A stretch of DNA of 64,000 bases from Paenibacillus sp. (lineage in GTDB: Bacteria > Bacillota > Bacilli > Paenibacillales > YIM-B00363), in contig NZ_DASQNA010000050.1 in the NCBI RefSeq assembly GCF_035645195.1, positions 1 through 64,000 of the forward strand, in the 5' to 3' direction. How positions within the stretch are numbered: position 1 is the stretch's first letter; every line of letters begins with the position of its first letter. The notes below the pieces were generated by a model that worked only from the letters and a program-made list of their open reading frames with translations, made no database searches and had not been told where the DNA came from. Positions 45,718 to 52,982 of the stretch are shown here, piece after piece. The position numbers and the translations under genes were made by a program.

Positions 45718-46539
45718 CTATTCCGCGACCGTCGCCCAAGCGCGGCCGACCTTCAACGTGACCATCGTAATATCGTCCCTTTGGGGCTCCCCCTCCGAGA
45801 ACGACTCGACGGCGGCGATCACGCGCTTCTCGATCTCTTGCGCGGGCAGATGCCCGCTTTGCTTCAGCTCGGCGACGAGCCTGTCCAGCTTGAACATGTC
45901 CCCGGCGGCGTTATGCGCTTCCACGATGCCGTCCGTGTAAAAAAACGCGATATCGTCTTCGCGCAGCAAGGCGCGCGCCTCTCCGTACGTTTGATTCGGG
46001 AGACCGCCGAGCATGACCCCCTTCGCCTCCGGGATCGGCGCGACCTCTCCCGATCGGAGGACGATCGGCAGCGTATGACCGGCGTTCGAATACGTTAAGC
46101 TCATATCGGCGGGATTCCAGTCCGCGCAAAGGACGGTGACGAACGAGCCCAGCTTCCTGAGGTCGGGGAACAACGCGTTGTTCATCGCCGTCAACGTTTC
46201 GCCCGGAGACGCCGTGCTGACCGCCGCGCTGCGGAATGCGCCGCGCGTGAGAATCATCAGCATGGCCGCCGGAATGCCTTTGCCCATCACGTCGCCGATG
46301 ATCATCCGCATGCGCCCGCCGGACAAAGGATAAAAATCGAAGTAATCGCCGCCGATCAAGCGGGCCGGCACCGACACGCCGGAGATGTCTCCGGAATCGA
46401 TCCGCGGCTTGGCGCCGTTCAACAGCGTGGATTGGATATTCCGCGCGATCTGAATTTCCCGTTTCAGCGTTCGATCCAAATCCGACCCCCCGCCTCCGGC
46501 GTCCCCGTGCGGCAAACATGTCATGTTCGTGGAAACCAT
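45718..46539 (-). CDS. PP2C-type (SpoIIE/RsbU family) serine phosphatase
   Basis: A 273-residue phosphatase. A short N-terminal helix (IQIARNIQSTLL) leads into the catalytic domain with metal-binding motifs GGDYFDFY (63-70), IGDVMGKGIPAAM (81-93) and QRDDITMVTLKV near the end. It probably dephosphorylates one or both STAS proteins of the same operon, shifting the partner switch. Starts seven bases after the STAS stop. Confidence 0.94.
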   Translation of the reverse strand: MVSTNMTCLPHGDAGGGGSDLDRTLKREIQIARNIQSTLLNGAKPRIDSGDISGVSVPARLIGGDYFDFYPLSGGRMRMIIGDVMGKGIPAAMLMILTRGAFRSAAVSTASPGETLTAMNNALFPDLRKLGSFVTVLCADWNPADMSLTYSNAGHTLPIVLRSGEVAPIPEAKGVMLGGLPNQTYGEARALLREDDIAFFYTDGIVEAHNAAGDMFKLDRLVAELKQSGHLPAQEIEKRVIAAVESFSEGEPQRDDITMVTLKVGRAWATVAE

Positions 46540-46545
46540 CGGCGG

Positions 46546-46860
46546 TTATCCCCCCTTCTGAAGGGTCTGCAATATATGGAACACTCCCACGGTTTGGAAA
46601 ATATCATGGATCGGTTCGCTGATGCCGACAAAGCGGATGGAGGCGCCCCGTTCGGAGGCTGCGTAAATCGCGCCGATGACGGCGCCGATGCCGGTCGAAT
46701 CCGTAAATTCCAAGCCCGAGAAATCGATGGTAACTGCTTCGACGTCCGGCGGCCAAGCCATGGCGCGCTCGTTGAATACGCCGATGGTCGCAAAATCCAA
46801 AATTCCCCGAAGCTCCAGCAACAACGCTCTTCCCTCGAGTAGAGAGAATACTTCAAGCAT
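46546..46860 (-). CDS. STAS-domain anti-sigma-factor antagonist (first of two)
   Basis: A 104-residue STAS domain with FTDSTGIGAVIGAI near residue 52, where Thr takes the usual second Ser position, so its phosphorylation behaviour may differ from its partner at 43217. Ribosome site AAAGGAG lies inside the end of the sensor gene, two bases upstream of whose stop the genes almost touch. Confidence 0.92.
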   Translation of the reverse strand: MLEVFSLLEGRALLLELRGILDFATIGVFNERAMAWPPDVEAVTIDFSGLEFTDSTGIGAVIGAIYAASERGASIRFVGISEPIHDIFQTVGVFHILQTLQKGG

Positions 46861-46862
46861 AG

Positions 46863-48500
46863 CTATTCACTCCTTTCGGTTCCTGCCTTGCCGTTAGTTT
46901 CATTTTCGAATTCGCGCGCGAACCGCTCCATCTCATCGTCCGCACTCGTTTCGTCGATATAAAAACGTTCCAGCTTCCGGTTCAAATTCCCAGACAGATC
47001 GTCGATACGCCGAATGGCCGCCGTCAATTCCTCCAACGTATCGCGAAGCATCAAGTGAATCGCTGTGACTTGACTCGCGTGTTCCTCCCACAAGCGGCTG
47101 ATCGGCTCGACATGCTCGTCCGCAACGCCCCGGCCCGCGTCCTCCAGCGTCGTTTGCAGCTGCTCGAGCCGAGCATTCAGCTCCACCAAGAACGCTTTGG
47201 ATTCGTGCGTCATGGAAGCCGACACGTTGTTCATTGTATCCAGCGAAGCTTGCACCCGCTTGGTCAATACGCGAGACAATACGTACAGGTCTTCCGCGTC
47301 GTGCTTGACGCCGTAGATCAGTCGGCCGATACCCCGCGTGACGTCGTTAATTTGGTTTGAAATCGCGCCCCACTCGTTGGCGTCCTTCACTTTCAGCGTA
47401 TGGGACAAGTTGCCGGAGGCGATGCTTCCGATATGCTCGGCGATTTCCGCCAACGGTTGAAGCTGCCTCCCGGCGACCGCCCGGATCAGAAAGAACAGCA
47501 CCAGAAACATAACGACGAACGCTCCCGACAAGCTCGAGACGACGAGCTTTTTGAACTGCTCTTGCCGTTCCGTATTGACGACGACGGTCATGACACGCTG
47601 TTCCGAGAGCGGGAAATACAATTTCTTGAAGGCGTTGTTCCCGGCATAATGCGTTTTCGCGGCCGGCTCGCCCGTTTCCATCGCTTGCTTCACCATTGCG
47701 GCGTCATCCTCGTCCGCATACCGATTCGACCCGTACAGAAGAGGTTGATCGTACCGCGGTTCGATAACGACGTTCTTGTCGCCCTTGAGCCATGCGGGGG
47801 CGTTGATGACGGCGATCTCCTCGATGTCCGAATCCTCGGTGACAATTTTCCCGATCATCTGCGCCGTTCCGGAGTGGAACATTTGATAATAAATGCGTTC
47901 GTCTAATATGTAAGGATTTATAAGAAAGGATGTCTTGCCGTCATAGTAATACCCGTATTTGTAATACTTGTCCTCCCAGTCGGACTTGGAGATCGGGCCC
48001 GCCCAATAGTGCTCCTCCGCTTCCCCGCGCCCGACCGTGACGAGTTCTCCGCGCATCAATTGATCGAACGCGGTGTACCAATATCCCCACTTTCGGGAAC
48101 CGAGTCCGATTTCGCCGTCGTCGGTCGACTGGGCGATGACAATGTCGTCGTTTTGCCGGACGAAGAGGGAGATGCCCGAAAGCTCGAACTGCCGCATGAA
48201 TCGCTGCAGTTCCTCCTGCGTGACGGTTTCGATCGAACGGCCCTCCAGCGCCTTAGCGATTTCCCGGCCGGCGAATTTGAGCCGCTGGCTGAATTCGTGC
48301 TCGATCGCTTCTGCGGATCGGGTTGAAGAGTCCACGCCGATGCTGACCATCTTGGCCGTCTGCGAGATTTCTTTCAACTGGTATCTTTGCAATTCGGAAT
48401 TGACTAGAAAATTAGCCAAAGTAATCGTAGTAATGCCGCAAACGAGCAACGAAAACCCGATTTTCGCGATCAATTGCCGGAACACGGCGTTCTTGTTCAT
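46863..48500 (-). CDS. Membrane sensor with outside domain and HAMP, no signalling output domain
   Basis: A 545-residue protein: membrane helix 1 (about 10-32), a large outside region of about 285 residues, helix 2 (about 318-342), HAMP (about 343-395) and a long coiled-coil tail. It resembles a chemoreceptor in front, but the conserved methyl-accepting signalling tip, kinase and cyclase motifs are absent. It may pass a signal by its coiled coil to the neighbouring HD-GYP/HATPase or PP2C proteins (inferred). ATG overlaps the upstream stop by one base (TGATG). Confidence 0.8.
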   Translation of the reverse strand: MNKNAVFRQLIAKIGFSLLVCGITTITLANFLVNSELQRYQLKEISQTAKMVSIGVDSSTRSAEAIEHEFSQRLKFAGREIAKALEGRSIETVTQEELQRFMRQFELSGISLFVRQNDDIVIAQSTDDGEIGLGSRKWGYWYTAFDQLMRGELVTVGRGEAEEHYWAGPISKSDWEDKYYKYGYYYDGKTSFLINPYILDERIYYQMFHSGTAQMIGKIVTEDSDIEEIAVINAPAWLKGDKNVVIEPRYDQPLLYGSNRYADEDDAAMVKQAMETGEPAAKTHYAGNNAFKKLYFPLSEQRVMTVVVNTERQEQFKKLVVSSLSGAFVVMFLVLFFLIRAVAGRQLQPLAEIAEHIGSIASGNLSHTLKVKDANEWGAISNQINDVTRGIGRLIYGVKHDAEDLYVLSRVLTKRVQASLDTMNNVSASMTHESKAFLVELNARLEQLQTTLEDAGRGVADEHVEPISRLWEEHASQVTAIHLMLRDTLEELTAAIRRIDDLSGNLNRKLERFYIDETSADDEMERFAREFENETNGKAGTERSE

Positions 48501-50641
48501 CAGAGCACCAGCCTCCCCTGCAGAGGCGAGTTCGCCTCTGTCGCTTCGCCCTTCCTAGTTACCGCGGAAAGCCCGATTTCTAGAACGACCGTCGTTCCTT
48601 TCGGCCCCGTATTTAGAACGATCCGGTCGTTCAACTTCAGCAGCAAGCTGAATCCGTGACCCATAGACAGCTTCGTCGAATATCCGGCCATCAGCGTCGT
48701 CTTGGGCAGCTCCGACAAATCTATGCCGCTTCCGCCGTCCTTGACGATGATTCGCAGCATATGCTTGTCAATGTATACGGACAGCTGTCCCTCGGTCGCA
48801 TGCTTCAGCACGTTGGTAGCCGTCTCGGAGGTGCTGAGCAAAATGTCGTACTTTGTCTTCTGCGGAACCTCGTAAGGGAGCTCGTCCAAGATCGATTGCA
48901 CCAGGGCGCGGCACTTCGCGATATCCGATTTGCTCCGGATTGGCGCTTCTCCGAGCAGCTTGACCCCGTAGTACGATTCCAGCTCGGCTTCCTCCGCAAG
49001 CAGCAGTTTGCCATGCGTTACCGAGAAAATGACGTCTTGATAAAGTTTTTTTATGCGTTCCTCCTGGACTTTTTCGTATTCCAATATGTTGCTGACGTCG
49101 AACACCATCAGGTGAACCTGCTCGCCCGCCGGAACGCAGTAAATGTCGTACACCTTGCCCGAAACGGGATCTTCGACGTATTCCCTGATTCTGATTTGCT
49201 GCTCCGACGCGCGCCGGACGAGGAGATCGACTTGCGACTGGCAAGGCATCGAGGCGATCGTTCCCTGCCCGTCGCGGTATGTGCCGTCGTATGTCGCGAT
49301 CACGGCGGCTCCGAACTTTTCCAGCAACGCGGATTCGTAAAACTTTGTTCTCGCCTGCGTCATCATGACATTCTCGAGCAGCCGCTTCTCCTGAATTGCC
49401 GATTCCAAGTATTCCGACTCCGGCGCAGGCAAGAAATCCGCGATCGTTCTCACGATGTCGACCAACTTCGGATCTAGAACGTTTGAGGACAGTGCTTGGT
49501 AAAGGACTGCCGGATCCCCGCCTTTTTTCCCGTACACAATATGGTCATACTCGTTCGCAGCCGCGATAATGCGGGCGCCGAGCGGGATGTCTTCGTTTTT
49601 TTTGCCTTCGGGGAACCCGCCGCCGTCCCATCGTTCGTGATGGTAACGGATATATTCGGCCGCTTTAGCCAGACCGGAAATGTCTTTGATCATCTCCGCT
49701 CCGAACTCCGGGTGCTTGCGGTATTCCTTTTCCTCCTCCAGCGTCATTGGGCCTTTCTTCTGGAAGATTTTACTGTTGATCTGCCCTTTGCCGATGTCAT
49801 GCAGCAGGGCCGCGTAATGAATCGCGTCAACTTCTTCTTGCGGCAGCTTCAACCTCTCGGCGATTTGCCGAGCCAGCCTGCCCGTCCGTGTCGCATGCCC
49901 CGCTCCGGTGGAAAGCTTGTCTTCGTTCAGGTGCATAAGCGATTCCAGCGAGCGCAGGTACGTCTTGCGCAGACGGATGAACATACCGAAAGCGTGGCGG
50001 AGCGCAAAGAAGAAAACGAATAAAAATATAGTTTCGACCCAAAATTGAGTTTGGTTCGATTGATCATAGATCATAGCAAGTCGGAAACTAAAGATGATCG
50101 TTACGGTGTAGCTAATTAAAATGTCTTTAAAGGAATCGCGCCAAACGGCGAAATAATTTTTCTTCTTCAACGTTGCAAGGATTATGAAGAGCAACCCTAA
50201 GCTAACGACAAAGTAAGTTGAAATGACCGCCAGACCAACCGGTATTTCATGCCAACCGAACTCCCCTTCTACACCTTCCAATCTTACTAACACAAGACTG
50301 GCAGCAGCGAGCGAAATGGTATATTGTCCGACGTTGAACAATACATGTTTCAACTCCACTTTATGGACCAATATGGAGATTACCAAGGCGGTTATTACTT
50401 CAACCGCTAACGCTTCCGGCACGCCGTAGCTGAAAAGCACGCCGAAGGTGATGATGCTGCCGCCCCCGAAAACAGTACCGTTCGGCAACTCTACCATATA
50501 AATTTCAAGCAACCCGGCCAACGCCGCCAGCGCGGCAATCTCTAGCAAATGCCGTTGTTCGATACCGGGAATAATTAGTACTAACCCAGTCATGCCGAGT
50601 GCAAAAACCGTATATATGTACACTTGCAACAGTTTTGGCAT
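48500..50641 (-). CDS. Membrane HD-GYP phosphodiesterase fused to an HATPase (RsbT/RsbW-like) domain
   Basis: A 713-residue protein. Residues 1-225 form about seven or eight membrane helices. The HD-GYP domain (about 240-410) has HDIGK (281-285) and HHERWDGGGFPEG (334-346), so the metal-binding and GYP-type motifs are present with Gly-Phe-Pro for Gly-Tyr-Pro. A PAS-like middle (430-540) precedes a C-terminal HATPase (595-695) with N-box SETATNVLKHA, KDGGSGID and GHGFSLLL. It should cleave c-di-GMP at the membrane and could phosphorylate or bind STAS proteins. This combination in one chain is unusual. Confidence 0.9.
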   Translation of the reverse strand: MPKLLQVYIYTVFALGMTGLVLIIPGIEQRHLLEIAALAALAGLLEIYMVELPNGTVFGGGSIITFGVLFSYGVPEALAVEVITALVISILVHKVELKHVLFNVGQYTISLAAASLVLVRLEGVEGEFGWHEIPVGLAVISTYFVVSLGLLFIILATLKKKNYFAVWRDSFKDILISYTVTIIFSFRLAMIYDQSNQTQFWVETIFLFVFFFALRHAFGMFIRLRKTYLRSLESLMHLNEDKLSTGAGHATRTGRLARQIAERLKLPQEEVDAIHYAALLHDIGKGQINSKIFQKKGPMTLEEEKEYRKHPEFGAEMIKDISGLAKAAEYIRYHHERWDGGGFPEGKKNEDIPLGARIIAAANEYDHIVYGKKGGDPAVLYQALSSNVLDPKLVDIVRTIADFLPAPESEYLESAIQEKRLLENVMMTQARTKFYESALLEKFGAAVIATYDGTYRDGQGTIASMPCQSQVDLLVRRASEQQIRIREYVEDPVSGKVYDIYCVPAGEQVHLMVFDVSNILEYEKVQEERIKKLYQDVIFSVTHGKLLLAEEAELESYYGVKLLGEAPIRSKSDIAKCRALVQSILDELPYEVPQKTKYDILLSTSETATNVLKHATEGQLSVYIDKHMLRIIVKDGGSGIDLSELPKTTLMAGYSTKLSMGHGFSLLLKLNDRIVLNTGPKGTTVVLEIGLSAVTRKGEATEANSPLQGRLVL

Positions 50642-50712
50642 GACGCGTTCACTACCTTTACATAAAAATTAGGGCGCAGGTATTATACAGAATAAGTTAT
50701 TTTTAGGAATGA

Positions 50713-50793
50713 TTACTTAACCCAAGGGAAACCCGCAACAGCGGAAAGCACCAAAGCAGCCGTCGTCAACCAGAACAACCAGTTCTTTTTCAT
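50713..50793 (-). CDS. 26-residue secreted-type peptide, candidate signal
   Basis: A short gene with a strong ribosome site (GGGAGGTGAC six bases before ATG) between the DUF5317 and HD-GYP genes. The product begins MKKNWLFWL, continues as a hydrophobic Ala/Val/Leu stretch and ends GFPWVK. This looks like a signal-peptide-like propeptide with a short C-terminal tail, as in secreted peptide pheromones; a membrane-embedded small regulator is the alternative. No Cys is present, so an AgrD-type thiolactone is unlikely. Confidence 0.65.
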   Translation of the reverse strand: MKKNWLFWLTTAALVLSAVAGFPWVK

Positions 50794-50853
50794 GGAGGCG
50801 TCACCTCCCTTCCTTGCATATCCTACGCCCTAAACCGGTAAACGAATTGAACC

Positions 50854-51399
50854 TTACGATGACTCAACCATTCGTCTATATAAAAATCGGGAAATCCCGA
50901 GAGTCATGAGAAGATCGCCTACGCTGACAATGCGGCTGCTTAACGCGTATGGCGGCTTCAGAGGAATAACGTCCGACAGGAGCGGCAAGTAGGAAGCTTG
51001 CGTCAGAGGCTGGTGCTTCGTGACGCCTTCCTGCAAGGGAGCGATATATTCATCCAGCCCCGCCCATTCCAGCGCCGCGAGGGATACCGGCATTCTGCCG
51101 TCGTTCAAAGCAATGACGGCAAAGTTCAGCAGCAGCCCCGCACCGAATGCGAGGAAGCCGGGCAGATGCCGGTTTTGCCAGCAGCAATATGCGAGAACGA
51201 GATAGGAAAGCGAGATCCAGATCGGAAACGTGTCATGCACGAAAGGAATGCGGTCGTAGAGCAGCATGGCGGCCGTTTGGACCAAAAAGCAGGCGATGAT
51301 CGGCAACGGGTGGCGGAACTCCGTCCGCTGCAGTCGCCGCAGCGATCCCCCGCGCAGAAAAGCGAGTGCGACGGCGATCAGCGCAATTTCATATACCAT
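50854..51399 (-). CDS. DUF5317 family membrane protein
   Basis: A 181-residue protein with about five membrane helices. The NDGRMPVSLAAL segment (99-110) and the conserved KPPYALSSRIVSVGDLLMTLG tail are typical of DUF5317, whose function is unknown to me. It is the first gene behind the c-di-GMP riboswitch, with GGGTGGGGGAG just before the ATG, and is followed after 60 bp by the small peptide gene. Confidence 0.85.
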   Translation of the reverse strand: MVYEIALIAVALAFLRGGSLRRLQRTEFRHPLPIIACFLVQTAAMLLYDRIPFVHDTFPIWISLSYLVLAYCCWQNRHLPGFLAFGAGLLLNFAVIALNDGRMPVSLAALEWAGLDEYIAPLQEGVTKHQPLTQASYLPLLSDVIPLKPPYALSSRIVSVGDLLMTLGISRFLYRRMVESS

Positions 51400-51423
51400 A
51401 CTCCCCCACCCTTATCTGTGAAA

Positions 51424-51455
51424 GTAAAAAATCCGCCCCGAAAAAGGGCGGATTT
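51424..51455 (-). terminator. Expression-platform terminator of the second c-di-GMP riboswitch
   Basis: AATCCGCCC TTTTTC GGGGCGGATT stem-loop followed by TTTTT on the minus strand, between the aptamer and the DUF5317 gene. Confidence 0.85.
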
Positions 51456-51466
51456 CCGCTTCCTTT

Positions 51467-51548
51467 CTTCGGCAACCCGGCTGCCATAGCAATCGCTTTA
51501 GGCCCGTGGCTTTGCGTCCCCGCTTTTCAGTCGGGTTAGCCATTATCG
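51467..51548 (-). ncRNA. c-di-GMP-I (GEMM) riboswitch leading the signalling operon
   Basis: On the minus strand: ATGGCTAACCCGAC, GAAA, CGGGGACGCAAAGCCACGGGCCTAAAGC, then ATGGCAGCCGGGTTGCCGAAG. These are the conserved blocks of the GEMM-I aptamer in order, with the 3' GGGTTGCC able to pair with the 5' GGCTAACCC. A terminator follows at once. It should make expression of the downstream HD-GYP, EAL and partner-switch genes depend on c-di-GMP; whether binding turns it on or off cannot be read by eye. Confidence 0.92.
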
Positions 51549-51604
51549 AAAAAGATCGAAATTCGAATTTGTGTAATTTTGCTTGACGGATCTTCCCAGT
51601 AAGA

Positions 51605-51649
51605 AGCCTCTAAGGCTTTTATCTTAAATTAATATACAAATTTCGTCAA
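51605..51649 (-). promoter_or_regulatory. Promoter of the c-di-GMP signalling operon
   Basis: TTGACG (51649-51644), 17 bp, TAAGAT (51626-51621) on the minus strand, about 70 bp before the aptamer. An overlapping alternative is TTGAAG, 17 bp, TATATT. A short hairpin (AAGCCT/AGGCTT, 51605-51619) lies near the start site. Confidence 0.55.
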
Positions 51650-51742
51650 TATTCTTCAAAATTTTACATATTTCTTTCGTTTTTTATATTCTCTACACAA
51701 ATAACTATGCATGATTTGGATGAAAGTTGGTATCACCCAACG

Positions 51743-51829
51743 TTCCTATTCCCGAGACAGGCACTTATTTCCTAGTTCCTAGGTTGGCTTCCTACTCGAC
51801 ATTCCTGCAATATAGAGACTCGGTTCCTA
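51743..51829. repeat. Cluster of TTCCTA motifs
   Basis: TTCCTA occurs at 51743, 51769, 51776, 51789 and 51824, with TTCCTG at 51802; three of the intervals are 13 or 26 bp. The cluster overlaps the end of the small winged-helix gene and the upstream region of the riboswitch operon. It may be a protein-binding region or chance. Confidence 0.35.
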
Positions 51830-51998
51830 TGCCGATCCGGCGGAGCCTGCCCGCTTCGGCAAGCCGGCGAAGCGCCGTGGACAGCTCGTCGTGCCCTACC
51901 CCCAACACCAGCACAAGGTGCTCCGCCGTGACGTAAGCATATGGGTTCAGCTCAAAAAATCGCTCGCAATCTTGAAGCGTGTTCGTCGATGCGTTCAC
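51792..51998 (-). CDS. Small winged-helix-like protein (paralogue of the 55088-55333 product)
   Basis: A 68-residue protein with the pattern FFELNPYAYVTAEHLVLVLG, L--AL-RLAEAGRLRRIG and SLYCRNVE. The same spacing (FFQGNPYALETEEGLALRTG ... LERLGEG ... YRYAEP) appears in the small gene of the KaiC-like operon, so the two are paralogues. It looks like a stand-alone winged helix that could act as adaptor or DNA-binding protein. The GTG at 51998 has AAGGAG seven bases upstream; an ATG just before abuts that site. Overlaps the Spo0E-like gene by 47 bp. Confidence 0.7.
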   Translation of the reverse strand: MNASTNTLQDCERFFELNPYAYVTAEHLVLVLGVGHDELSTALRRLAEAGRLRRIGIGTESLYCRNVE

Positions 51999-52188
51999 GG
52001 CCATTCTCCTTGCTTCCTAGACGATCCTCTTCTCGTTGCGTTCGCCCGTTTCGACTTCGATAGTAGTCGACGACGACTTCGTCCAACTGTTGACTAATCG
52101 CCACGACGGCCGGATGCGACAGCTTGCCGCATGTTTCGTACGCTTCCTTCAATCGGACGAGCAGGTTCCGAACGTCGCCCTCCGTCAT
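51952..52188 (-). CDS. Spo0E-family aspartyl-phosphate phosphatase-like protein
   Basis: A 78-residue helical protein with LKEAYETCGKLSHPAVVAIS followed by QQLDEVVVDYYR, the Spo0E signature (SQxLDxxI). Spo0E proteins remove phosphate from Spo0A and so delay sporulation. The C-terminal 30 residues are charged and less conserved. ATG overlaps the HD-GYP stop (ATGA). Confidence 0.85.
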   Translation of the reverse strand: MTEGDVRNLLVRLKEAYETCGKLSHPAVVAISQQLDEVVVDYYRSRNGRTQREEDRLGSKENGRERIDEHASRLRAIF

Positions 52189-52814
52189 CGATCGACTCCG
52201 TTCCCGAACGCCACGAAGCGGTGGAACGCTTGGACGACGTTCTCGTCGTAGCAGACGCCGCTCCATCGGTACAGTTCTTCCAACGCTGCCTCGCTCGACT
52301 TCGGCACATTGTACCCTCTATGCCCGACCATAGCGTCGTAGCTGTCCACGATCCGTACGATTCGGACATATAAATCCAATTCCTTGTCGGTCTTGGCGTA
52401 CGGATATCCGCTGCCGTCCAAATTTTCATGATGAAACAAAATGATTTGCGAAAGCACATATCCTTCCTCGATTAAGCTCCTCAGCAGCTCGACCCCGCCA
52501 TGGCAGTGCTCGCGAATCGCCGCCCATTCCCCCGCGTCGAGCGCGCCTCGTTTGTTTAAGACGGCGGCATCCACGTCCAGCTTCCCAATATCGTGCAGCA
52601 GCACCGAGCGAAAAAACGCGTCCCTCTCCCGTCCTGCAAGACCGAACGCTTCGGCGAGGGACAAGCTGTACAGCGCGACGCGAACGGAATGCTGAAACGT
52701 AGGGAGATGGTGGGTCGACAGCTTTTTCATGAAAAACGAACAGACGTCGCGCTTCATAAATTCGACGGCGTCGCGGTACACGTACGACGGGGCGAGCAAG
52801 GAAATCGTGGCCAT
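52185..52814 (-). CDS. Soluble HD-GYP domain protein
   Basis: A 209-residue stand-alone HD-GYP domain: HDIGKLDVDAAVLNKRG near residue 74 and FHHENLDGSGYP near 126 with the full GYP motif. Predicted to hydrolyse c-di-GMP. The start at 52814 (MATISLL) is favoured by AGGAAG upstream; ATG at 52820 is also possible. Leads a three-gene operon with Spo0E-like and winged-helix-like genes. Confidence 0.9.
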   Translation of the reverse strand: MATISLLAPSYVYRDAVEFMKRDVCSFFMKKLSTHHLPTFQHSVRVALYSLSLAEAFGLAGRERDAFFRSVLLHDIGKLDVDAAVLNKRGALDAGEWAAIREHCHGGVELLRSLIEEGYVLSQIILFHHENLDGSGYPYAKTDKELDLYVRIVRIVDSYDAMVGHRGYNVPKSSEAALEELYRWSGVCYDENVVQAFHRFVAFGNGVDR

Positions 52815-52839
52815 GATCATTCTTCCTTCCGAACTTGGG

Positions 52840-52868
52840 ATTCTATTAGCCATTGTGCACGAAGGCAA
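52840..52868 (-). promoter_or_regulatory. Promoter of the HD-GYP/Spo0E operon
   Basis: TTGCCT (52868-52863), 17 bp, TAGAAT (52845-52840) on the minus strand, about 25 bp before the start codon and after the terminator of the preceding operon. Confidence 0.6.
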
Positions 52869-52939
52869 CGCGCGCGCCTATCGCCTGATGTTCTCATTTC
52901 CCTCGTCCGGTCCAAGGCAGGAACGGTTTCCTACGCAAA

Positions 52940-52974
52940 CAGCCGCCAGGCCCGATAACGGTCCTGACGGCTGC
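52940..52974 (-). terminator. Terminator after the LuxR-type gene
   Basis: AGCCGTCAGGACCG TTAT CGGGCCTGGCGGCT stem-loop on the minus strand followed by GTTTGCG, 10-40 bp past the stop. Confidence 0.7.
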
Positions 52975-52982
52975 TGGAATTC

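Noticed and set aside
50713-50793. AgrD-type cyclic lactone peptide
   Set aside because: No Cys (or suitably placed Ser) in the tail and no AgrB-like protein next to it; kept only as an undefined secreted-type peptide.
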